Source: FW021-bin31 sp964422465
GTDB taxonomy: Bacteria; Bacteroidota; Bacteroidia; Chitinophagales; Chitinophagaceae
Assembly: GCA_964422465.1 (NCBI GenBank)
Contig: CAYRBD010000151.1
Span: 1 to 5,380 of the forward strand
DNA length: 5,380 bases
Direction: 5' to 3'
The translations under genes and the position numbers were made by a program. Shown here piece after piece: positions 1 to 5,380 of this stretch (positions within the stretch are counted from its first letter, which is position 1; each line of letters opens with the position of its first letter). The notes under the pieces are model-generated. The model made no database searches. It was given only the letters and a program-made list of their open reading frames with translations, and was not told the DNA's origin.

Positions 1-513
1 TTTAGTAAAAACCGGTATAAAATTTTTACTATGCAATCAGCCTGGCATAATTTACCTACTATAAATGGCGTGATGCAACATGCAGGAAGTAAATATAAAG
101 CATCAGAGGTGTATTTTAATAAGGATAAAAAAGGGGTTCATTTATCCATGAATATCGCGGGTGCTTATCCCGAAAGTGCAGGGGTGGCCTCTTGGGTTCG
201 GACGCTAGATTTTAAAAATAATGAAGTGTCTTTGAGTGAAAAGTATGAATTAAATAAATACGATTCCGCATTCTTTCTGTCCCTAATTACTCCCCTACAG
301 GATATACAGGTAAAAGAAGGCCGTATCATTCTAAATGGAAATCTTTCTATTGTTTTTGATCCAAAACATTTTGCTGTTAAAATTGAAAATAAAAAATTGA
401 CCGATCGCAGCCTGCAACACAGTTGGGGGAGATCGTTAAACAGGATTTTACTTGTTGATAAATTGGAGAAAAGGAAAGGACAATACCGGATTAAATTTCA
501 GGAATCCCTATAA
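1..513 (+). CDS. Heparinase II/III-family protein, C-terminal part (5' end outside window)
   Basis: The frame is open from base 1, so the ATG at 31 is an internal methionine and not the start. The 170 visible residues begin with a segment reading FSKNRYKIFTMQSAWHNLPT followed by INGV. I recognise this as the conserved stretch of heparinase II/III-like polysaccharide lyases, where a TMQS-x-HNLPTINGV block opens the C-terminal beta-sandwich domain. The remainder (AYPESAGVASWVRTL, then alternating hydrophobic strands to the TAA at 511) fits that beta-rich domain. Family members are typically exported and cleave uronic-acid-containing polysaccharides by beta-elimination. The catalytic alpha-barrel residues and any signal peptide lie upstream of the window, so activity and substrate (heparin-like, alginate-like or other) cannot be assigned. 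It runs in the same direction as the GH3 and GH20 genes. Its stop lies 5 bp from the end of a minus-strand pseudogene, and no hairpin-plus-T-run terminator follows. Confidence 0.8.
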   Translation, partial: FSKNRYKIFTMQSAWHNLPTINGVMQHAGSKYKASEVYFNKDKKGVHLSMNIAGAYPESAGVASWVRTLDFKNNEVSLSEKYELNKYDSAFFLSLITPLQDIQVKEGRIILNGNLSIVFDPKHFAVKIENKKLTDRSLQHSWGRSLNRILLVDKLEKRKGQYRIKFQESL

Positions 514-518
514 GGTCA

Positions 519-658
519 TTAAGGAGAATGCTTACTTTTGCAATGAGTTTCCACTTGTCTGAGGAGTGTGGATTTTCCGGCTTGCCGGGCTCCCGTGAGG
601 ATGGTATATTCTTTTTGGATAAATGTTTTTTAATATCTTCAGGTATGGCTCTTTGCAT
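519..658 (-). pseudogene. Remnant of AAA_14/DUF4143-type ATPase, N-terminal fragment with frameshift
   Basis: On the minus strand an ATG at 658-656 opens MQRAIPEDIKKHLSKK, then the frame decays. One base earlier in phase the reading continues as EYTILTGARQAGKSTLLRQ, with a textbook Walker A (GARQAGKS, bases 593-570), to a TAA at 521-519. Adding one A to the five-A run (T-run at 612-616 on the plus strand) joins both parts into a continuous 46-codon reading. This arrangement, a short basic helix followed by a T-GxRQxGKTTLL loop near the N-terminus, is typical of the AAA_14 domain of DUF4143-containing ATPases, which are normally close to 400 residues. Everything after the Walker A helix is missing, so the fragment is both frameshifted and truncated. 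It ends 5 bp from the stop of the converging heparinase-like gene. An intact small protein in the original frame is unlikely because the conserved motif would be out of frame. Confidence 0.7.
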
Positions 659-685
659 GGCCCTTTTTTTGAGTATAGACGGATG

Positions 686-693
686 CAAAGATA
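686..693 (-). promoter_or_regulatory. Relic -7 box (TATCTTTG) for the ATPase remnant
   Basis: The minus strand reads TATCTTTG followed by CA, an exact match to the Bacteroidota -7 consensus TAnnTTTG. It lies 27 bp before the ATG of the ATPase remnant. A TTG that could serve as the -33 element is found at 721-719, but the 25-nt gap is longer than the usual 19-21, so the box may be weakened or the match partly fortuitous. Confidence 0.4.
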
Positions 694-707
694 ATAAATT
701 TTAATAT

Positions 708-808
708 CCTTACCTGTGCAAGGGGTAAAATACCCGATATTTTTACTTGTATAAGGGGTAAAATATCCGATAATTTTACCTATGCAGGGAGTAAAATATC
801 TGAAAATA
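708..808. repeat. Three 33-bp tandem units forming alternating TTTTAC/GTAAAA half-sites
   Basis: Three units of exactly 33 bp start at 710, 743 and 776. By eye, units 1 and 2 share 28 of 33 bases, units 1 and 3 share 25, and units 2 and 3 share 24. The core GTAAAATA is invariant. Each unit holds an inverted pair TTTTAC-N11-GTAAAA, and between units the pair GTAAAA-N10-TTTTAC recurs. Half-sites of alternating orientation therefore start at 708 (degenerate CCTTAC), 725, 741, 758, 774 and 791, spaced 17, 16, 17, 16 and 17 bp. A 33-bp period is close to three helical turns, which fits several dimers of a regulator binding one face of the DNA. The array ends 35-50 bp before the GH3 start, where an operator or activator region would be expected. 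Its left edge also covers the upstream region of the minus-strand ATPase remnant. It could instead be a slippage-born minisatellite without function. Confidence 0.75.
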
Positions 809-843
809 GAATAAATACTTTTAAACCCAGTGAATTTTAAACT

Positions 844-3270
844 ATGAGCTTAAAAAACGTACTCTTGCTGTTGTTGGCCTTTTGGGGTTTCACTTTTTTG
901 GCTCTTGCCCAGCAATTTCAACCTCAAACAAGTTCCATCTATCACAAAGGCTGGATTGACCTGAACAAAAATGGTAAAAAGGATATTTATGAAGATCCTG
1001 CACAACCTGTAGAAAAGCGATTGGATGACCTCATAGCTCAGATGAATTTGGAGGAGAAAACGGCTCAGATGGCTACTTTGTATGGCTGGCATCGGGTGCT
1101 TAAAGATTCTTTACCTACTCCCGAATGGAAAAATGAAATCTGGAAAGATGGTATTGGAAATATTGATGAACATCTCAATGGTTTTATCGAATGGGGCATC
1201 CCCACTCCCGATTTACCCATGCTCCGCAATGTGAAAGACCATGTACGGGCCATGAATAAAACACAGGAGTTCTTTATAGAGCAGACCCGCCTGGGCATAC
1301 CTGCCGACTTTACGGATGAAGGTATCCGTGGCGTAGAGGCTTATGGCACTACGGATTTTCCGACGCAACTGGCGATGGGCAATACCTGGGATAAAGAACT
1401 GGTTCATCAAATGGGGCTTATTACCGGAAAGGAGGCGCGGGCGATGGGTTATACCAATGTATATGCCCCCATATTGGATGTGGCGCGTGACCAGCGATGG
1501 GGCAGACTGGAAGAGTCTTATGGAGAATCTCCTTATCTGGTTGCTCAACTGGGGATGGCTATGACAAGAGGAATGCAGAAAGATCATACCATCGTTTCTA
1601 CGGTTAAACATTATGCCCTTTATAGCGCCAACTTCGGGGCAAGAGAAGGGATGGCCCGTACCGATCCCCAAATCCCTTTTCGGGAGGCGCTGACTTTATT
1701 AATCTATCCTTTTAAAGAAGTTTTTGAAAAAGCACATGCCATGGGCGTGATGGCCTCTTATAATGATTATGACGGTGTTCCGATTATAGGTAGTTATTAT
1801 TGGCTGACCGAAAAACTGCGTCATCAGTTTGGGTTTAAAGGTTATGTGGTATCCGATAGCGATGCCCTGGAATATTTATTCAGTAAGCATCATGTGGCCG
1901 AAAACCGGGAAGATGCAGTAGCCCTGGCCGTAAATGCCGGCCTCAATGTGCGCACCAATTTCAGTTCTCCCAAAACCATGATTCTTCCACTAAGAAAAGC
2001 GGTTAAAGACGGAAAGGTTTCTATGCAAACCCTGAACAGCCGGGTTCGGGATATTCTACGGGTGAAGTTCTGGCTGGGTCTTTTTGATCATCCTTATATA
2101 GAAAATGCTGAACATTCCGTTCAGGTAGTTAACAACCCAAAGCATAAAGAAATTGCTTTACGGGCTTCACGGGAATGCATTGTACTGTTGAAAAATGACA
2201 CCTTGTCCGGACAAAAAAATGCCATTTTACCATTAAGTAAAAACCTTTCTTCTGTGGCAGTTATTGGTCCCAATGCTACCAATACTTCTTATTCCGGCAC
2301 GCATTATGGTCCGCAAGGGGTCCGGGCTGTATCCGTACTCGAAGGTATTCAAAAAGAACTCGGCAATAAAGTAAATGTGCGGTATGCCAAAGGTTGTGAT
2401 CTGGTAGATCAATACTGGCCGGAAAGTGAAGTGCTCCCCCGGCCGCCTTCTGCCAAAACAAAATCTATGATGGATTCCGCCGTGGCTGTTGCGAAGCAAG
2501 CAGACGTGGCTATAATGGTCATGGGCGGCAACACTGAAACGGCTGGAGAAAATAAATCTCGTACCTCCCTGGCTTTACCGGGACATCAGTTGGAGTTGAT
2601 TAAGAAAGTGTATGCAACAGGTACGCCTGTGGTGATGGTGTTTATCAATTCCCAACCCATTAGCTTCAACTGGGTAAAAGAAAAAGTACCTGCCATAGTG
2701 GAAGCCTGGTATCCGGGAGAATATGGAGGAACGGCTGTAGCCAATGTCTTATTTGGTGATTATAATCCAGGGGGAAAACTCACCCTGACTTTCCCGCGTT
2801 CGGTCGGACAGCTTCCTATGAATTTTCCATCCAAACCCAATGCACAAACAGATGCCGGAGATAAAGTCAGGTTAAAGGGGAAATTGTATCCCTTTGGATA
2901 TGGGCTAAGCTATACTACATTTAAATACAGCAACCTTCAAATCAATCCTAAAGAAACACATACCCAGGGAGCGATAAAAGTGAGTTTTGAAGTAACCAAC
3001 ACGGGAACCAGAGCAGGAGATGAGGTGGTGCAAATGTATATTCATGAATTGGTGACTTCTGTAACCACTTATGAAAAAAAATTACGTGGATTTGATCGGG
3101 TTCATCTGGAGCCGGGAGAAACCAAGACGGTTCATTTTACCCTTACCCCGGATGATATGGGCATCTGGAACAAAGACAATCATTTTGTAGTAGAGCCGGG
3201 TACCTTTAAAGTCATGGTAGGGGCTTCCTCGGAAGATATTAAATTGAATGGAACCTTTGAGTTGGATTAA
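844..3270 (+). CDS. Exported family GH3 beta-glycosidase (beta-glucosidase/xylosidase type)
   Basis: This 808-residue enzyme should hydrolyse terminal beta-linked sugars, releasing glucose, xylose or a similar residue, by the retaining GH3 mechanism. Residues 1-22 form a signal peptide (LLLLLAFWGF core, cleavage after ALA|QQ). There is no lipobox, so it is periplasmic or secreted. Residues 39-51 (DLNKNGKKDIYED) form an EF-hand-like loop common near the N-terminus of this subgroup. The GH3 barrel follows: DFTDEGIRG (155-163), RDQRWGRLEESYGESPYL (215-232), VKHYALYS (254-261) and VVSDSDAL (335-342), where Asp338 is the expected nucleophile. The C-terminal alpha/beta domain contains IGPNA (474-478) and GGNTETAGENKSRTSLALPG (561-580), with Glu565 or Glu569 as acid/base candidates. 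A fibronectin-III-like domain closes the protein (about 725-800, GDEVVQMYI to KVMVGASSEDI). Domains are complete and the length is normal. The ATG at 844 is chosen because it directly precedes the signal peptide; no Shine-Dalgarno is visible. Substrate specificity is not decidable from sequence alone. Confidence 0.93.
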   Translation: MSLKNVLLLLLAFWGFTFLALAQQFQPQTSSIYHKGWIDLNKNGKKDIYEDPAQPVEKRLDDLIAQMNLEEKTAQMATLYGWHRVLKDSLPTPEWKNEIWKDGIGNIDEHLNGFIEWGIPTPDLPMLRNVKDHVRAMNKTQEFFIEQTRLGIPADFTDEGIRGVEAYGTTDFPTQLAMGNTWDKELVHQMGLITGKEARAMGYTNVYAPILDVARDQRWGRLEESYGESPYLVAQLGMAMTRGMQKDHTIVSTVKHYALYSANFGAREGMARTDPQIPFREALTLLIYPFKEVFEKAHAMGVMASYNDYDGVPIIGSYYWLTEKLRHQFGFKGYVVSDSDALEYLFSKHHVAENREDAVALAVNAGLNVRTNFSSPKTMILPLRKAVKDGKVSMQTLNSRVRDILRVKFWLGLFDHPYIENAEHSVQVVNNPKHKEIALRASRECIVLLKNDTLSGQKNAILPLSKNLSSVAVIGPNATNTSYSGTHYGPQGVRAVSVLEGIQKELGNKVNVRYAKGCDLVDQYWPESEVLPRPPSAKTKSMMDSAVAVAKQADVAIMVMGGNTETAGENKSRTSLALPGHQLELIKKVYATGTPVVMVFINSQPISFNWVKEKVPAIVEAWYPGEYGGTAVANVLFGDYNPGGKLTLTFPRSVGQLPMNFPSKPNAQTDAGDKVRLKGKLYPFGYGLSYTTFKYSNLQINPKETHTQGAIKVSFEVTNTGTRAGDEVVQMYIHELVTSVTTYEKKLRGFDRVHLEPGETKTVHFTLTPDDMGIWNKDNHFVVEPGTFKVMVGASSEDIKLNGTFELD

Positions 3271-3411
3271 AGTATTCCCGCAGATGATGCAGGTGATCGC
3301 TAATAGGTAAAATTATCCTGACTAAAGAGTTGTATCAATTTTGGCTATGGAGAGCTATACAGTCTTTGAAAAAGCGTAAGTTTGTGCGGGTTGGATTAAA
3401 AAATAGACTAT
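3271..3411. other. Gene-free stretch after the GH3 gene
   Basis: No start-to-stop reading with recognisable protein character was found on either strand between the GH3 stop and the toxin remnant. A frame open from 3297 runs into the toxin frame but has no ATG and matches nothing I know. No hairpin followed by a T-run marks termination of the GH3 transcript. The one notable item is GGTAAAATTATCCTGA at 3306-3321, which resembles the core of the repeat units found upstream of the GH3 gene. Confidence 0.5.
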
Positions 3412-3588
3412 ATGAAAATAGGTATAAAGTTCAATGGGCTGATAAAGCCTTAAAGGAGTTGTCCAATACTATCGAATTTCTTGAAGGATAAGAGGATGTA
3501 TTACGAGAACCATTGCAGTCGCTTTAGCCAACTGATACAAGAATAGCGAATACATTGGGGTTTGAGTCCCATTTCTGATAACTATTAA
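3412..3588 (+). pseudogene. Decayed RelE/ParE-type toxin gene fragment
   Basis: From 3420 one frame reads RYKVQWADKALKEL then SNTIEFLEG before a TAA at 3489. This is the beta-strand/helix start of RelE/ParE-superfamily ribonuclease or gyrase toxins (YKVxWxxxAxxxLxxIxxYLE). An ATG at 3412 is one base out of phase; adding an A to the run at 3415-3418 gives MKNRYKV, a normal start for the family. The next frame then continues as SRFSQLIQE, a stop (3544), and RIHWGLSPISDNY up to a stop at 3586. That matches the family's second helix and the xPxLxPxS turn. The reading therefore needs two frame changes and one stop read-through, and the last third of a roughly 95-residue toxin is missing. No antitoxin was recognised upstream, although 3271-3411 could hide a fully decayed one. 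The first segment is persuasive; the second is weaker. Confidence 0.55.
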
Positions 3589-3615
3589 CTTCAATATGTA
3601 AAAAAACTATAACCC

Positions 3616-5199
3616 ATGCTCAAAAACATACTGTTTTCTATTACGATACTCCTGATTTCTCAATTGGCATTTGCCCAGGAAAGTTGTCCGGTTATTCCCC
3701 TGCCTCAGCATGCGGAAAAGGCTCAGGGTGTTTTTATGCTTCATGAACAATCAATACTCCTTGTAAAAGATTCCTCGTTTTCCCACGCAGCGACGTTTTT
3801 TAAAAATCGGCTTTTATACTATACCGGCGTTCCTCTGGTGGCAAAGTTGGGCAATAATTCCAGGATAATTCTTCAGATAGGAACAGTCGCTGATGGGAAC
3901 CCCGGCGGTTACATCCTTCGTATGCAGCCTCATAAAATTACGGTTACTGCAGAAAATAAAGCGGGCGCTTTTAATGGGATGATGACCCTTTTACAACTGG
4001 CCATGCATGCAAAAAAGACGGGCAGCAGTCTTTTGATCCCCTGCTGGAATATAGAAGATGAACCCCTTTATGCCTGGCGAGGCATTATGTTGGATGAATC
4101 CCGTCATTTTTTCGGAAAAAAGACGGTGAAAATGCTTTTGGACTGGATGACTCTTTATAAATTGAATCGCTTTCACTGGCACCTGACGGATGCTCCGGGA
4201 TGGCGTATGGAAATCAAAAAATACCCCCGGCTGACCAATGTTGGCGGGATTGGTAATCATTCGGATTCTTCGGCCCCGGCAAAATATTATACGCAGGATG
4301 ATATCCGGGAAATCGTGGCTTACGCCAAAGCCAGACATATCGAAGTGATTCCTGAAATTGACATGCCCGGACATGCAACGGCAGCCAATCGGGCTTATCC
4401 ACAATTTAGCGGTGGCGGAACAGGGAAGTATGCCAATTTTACTTTTAATCCCGGGAAAAATGGAACCTATCAATATCTGACCGATATTCTAAAAGAAGTG
4501 GCTGTATTATTCCCTTCATCCATCGTCCATTTGGGAGGTGATGAGGTTTCTTTTGGGAGTAAGAGTTGGAATAAAGACACCGATGTACAGGAACTGATGA
4601 AGGATCAAAATTTGGAAAACCTGAAAGAGGTAGAACATTATTTCTTAAGAAGGATGACGGATTCTGCTTTGCAGTTTTTCAATAAGGTAGCTGCCTGGGA
4701 TGAGGCAACAGACGCTCACTTGCCGAAGAAGAATACCATTATTTACTGGTGGCGTCACGACAAGCCGGAGCAATTGAAAAAAGCTCTGACGGATGGTTAT
4801 CAGGTGATCCTTTGCCCGCGCATTCCTTTGTACTTCGATTTTGTTCAGGACAGCACCCATATTGATGGAAGACGCTGGGCGGGGAAATTCAGTACGGTGA
4901 AACAGGTATATGATTTTTCAACCCATACTTATCCGGAGGCGGAACAAGTTCCACAGCTTATTTTGGGTATGCAGGGTAATTTGTGGACAGAAACGGTTAA
5001 ATCAGAAAAAAGACTGGAATTTTTATTCTTCCCCCGCATGGCTGCCCTGGCAGAAGCCGCGTGGACGAAACCCGAAAACAGAGATTACCGGCAATTTTTA
5101 CTCCTGCTGAAAAATCAATTTAAGTGGTATCAAAAGGAGGGGGTTTATTATTTTAATCCGATAAGCCCAAAGAAAACACCGGAGGTGGTGGATTTGTAG
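3616..5199 (+). CDS. Exported GH20 beta-N-acetylhexosaminidase
   Basis: The 527-residue product should remove terminal beta-linked GlcNAc or GalNAc from glycans by substrate-assisted catalysis. Residues 1-20 are a signal peptide (ILFSITILLISQLAFA, cleavage before QES). Cys24 is not in a lipobox, so a periplasmic or secreted enzyme is expected. Residues 25-145 form the GH20b alpha/beta domain (VIPLPQHAEK onward). The (beta/alpha)8 barrel follows: WRGIMLDESRHF (154-165, Arg155 binds the sugar), FHWHLTDAPGWR (186-197), IPEIDMPGHA (245-254), and HLGGDE (305-310), where Asp309 and Glu310 are the catalytic pair. Trp361 (AAWDE), Trp378/379 (YWW), LYFDF (405-409) and GNLWTE (454-459) build the acetamido pocket. 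All key residues are present and the length suits a GH20 without an extra C-terminal domain. The ATG at 3616 immediately starts the signal peptide; the upstream sequence has no Shine-Dalgarno. The 345-bp gap from the GH3 gene suggests its own promoter. The GlcNAc versus GalNAc preference is open. Confidence 0.95.
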   Translation: MLKNILFSITILLISQLAFAQESCPVIPLPQHAEKAQGVFMLHEQSILLVKDSSFSHAATFFKNRLLYYTGVPLVAKLGNNSRIILQIGTVADGNPGGYILRMQPHKITVTAENKAGAFNGMMTLLQLAMHAKKTGSSLLIPCWNIEDEPLYAWRGIMLDESRHFFGKKTVKMLLDWMTLYKLNRFHWHLTDAPGWRMEIKKYPRLTNVGGIGNHSDSSAPAKYYTQDDIREIVAYAKARHIEVIPEIDMPGHATAANRAYPQFSGGGTGKYANFTFNPGKNGTYQYLTDILKEVAVLFPSSIVHLGGDEVSFGSKSWNKDTDVQELMKDQNLENLKEVEHYFLRRMTDSALQFFNKVAAWDEATDAHLPKKNTIIYWWRHDKPEQLKKALTDGYQVILCPRIPLYFDFVQDSTHIDGRRWAGKFSTVKQVYDFSTHTYPEAEQVPQLILGMQGNLWTETVKSEKRLEFLFFPRMAALAEAAWTKPENRDYRQFLLLLKNQFKWYQKEGVYYFNPISPKKTPEVVDL

Positions 5200-5226
5200 C
5201 ATCTGACTGATAAAGTTGAAATTGGT

Positions 5227-5234
5227 TACTTTCG
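5227..5234 (+). promoter_or_regulatory. Possible -7 box (TACTTTCG) upstream of the last gene
   Basis: TACTTTCG differs by one base from the Bacteroidota -7 consensus TAnnTTTG and lies 13 bp before the ATG at 5248, which would leave a very short leader. A TCTG at 5202-5205, 21 nt upstream, is only a partial -33 match. The following gene could equally be cotranscribed with the GH20 gene, because the gap is just 48 bp. Confidence 0.3.
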
Positions 5235-5247
5235 CAATAAAAAATTC

Positions 5248-5380
5248 ATGAATGCTAATAGAATTCTACTGCTTAAAGCCGTATTTTTAGGGTTTGTTTT
5301 TTGTACTTCGGGTATCCAGACGACCCGCGCCCAGCAAATCCATTATCCACCCAACCGCAAATGGGATTCGGATTCTTTGG
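5248..5380 (+). CDS. Exported protein, N-terminal 44 residues only (3' end outside window)
   Basis: An ATG at 5248 opens a frame that stays open to the window edge. It encodes a clear signal peptide: MNANR, a hydrophobic core (ILLLKAVFLGFVF), and a cleavage site after TTRA before QQIHYPPNRK. The mature start reads QQIHYPPNRKWDSDSL. Signal peptide and initiation support a real gene; a second ATG four bases later opens only a short frame. The mature N-terminus reminds me of large Bacteroidota glycoside-hydrolase-domain proteins that begin with a PPxxKWDxDxLGNHR-like segment, but the visible part stops before anything diagnostic, so I do not assign a function. Its position 48 bp after the GH20 gene on the same strand suggests an operon partner in the same glycan pathway. 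Confidence 0.7.
   Translation, partial: MNANRILLLKAVFLGFVFCTSGIQTTRAQQIHYPPNRKWDSDSL

Noticed and set aside
577..589. CCGGC-TT-GCCGG inverted repeat as a terminator for the heparinase-like gene
   Set aside because: The arms are 5 bp with a 2-nt loop, no T-run follows directly, and the bases are explained by the codons of the P-loop remnant.
491..688. 65-codon minus-strand frame starting at TTG
   Set aside because: It begins at a TTG inside the promoter-like box, runs into the heparinase-like gene, and carries the ATPase P-loop out of frame. It is better explained as part of a frameshifted remnant.
708..808. CRISPR array
   Set aside because: Units are directly abutting 33-bp repeats with no unique spacers, only three copies, and substantial divergence.
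816..823. TACTTTTA as a -7 box for the GH3 gene
   Set aside because: It matches TAnnTTT but lacks the final G, and no TTG lies 19-21 nt upstream. The stretch is AT-rich enough to give such matches by chance.
1213..1671. 152-codon minus-strand frame inside the GH3 gene, and similar frames inside GH20
   Set aside because: They are antisense to clearly conserved catalytic domains, show no protein-family character of their own, and have no plausible initiation signals.
3559..3594. TTTG ... TAACTTCA as a promoter for the GH20 gene
   Set aside because: The spacing is acceptable but the -7 part has two mismatches at its conserved end, and the TTTG falls inside the toxin remnant. Support is too weak to list.

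Overview
The window reads as a glycan-degradation stretch from a member of the Bacteroidota, probably a Chitinophaga- or Sphingobacterium-like soil or aquatic organism. This rests on three things. The enzymes have Bacteroidota-type sequences with exported N-termini that end in A|QQ or A|QE. There is no clear Shine-Dalgarno in front of the starts. Promoter-like boxes are of the TAnnTTTG type. No taxonomic marker is present, so this is inference.

Layout, left to right. Positions 1-513 are the 3' end of a heparinase II/III-family gene whose start lies outside the window. Positions 514-843 hold no intact gene. They contain a frameshifted, truncated remnant of an AAA_14/DUF4143-type ATPase on the minus strand, a relic promoter box for it, and a regular array of alternating inverted half-sites (three 33-bp units) just upstream of the next gene. 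Positions 844-3270 encode an exported family GH3 glycosidase. Positions 3271-3615 hold no intact gene but contain a decayed RelE/ParE-type toxin gene. Positions 3616-5199 encode an exported GH20 beta-N-acetylhexosaminidase. A further exported protein starts at 5248, 48 bp after the GH20 stop, and runs off the window.

All intact genes lie on the plus strand and all whose starts are visible are exported. Together they suggest periplasmic or extracellular stepwise breakdown of a complex glycan: a heparinase-like lyase cuts uronate-containing chains, GH20 trims terminal HexNAc, and GH3 trims a beta-linked sugar. The true substrate cannot be read from the window, and no SusC/SusD pair or regulator gene is visible. 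The parts that stand out are the two intergenic gaps. They carry gene debris (ATPase, toxin), each apparently missing one base from an A-run, and a phased operator-like array in front of the GH3 gene.
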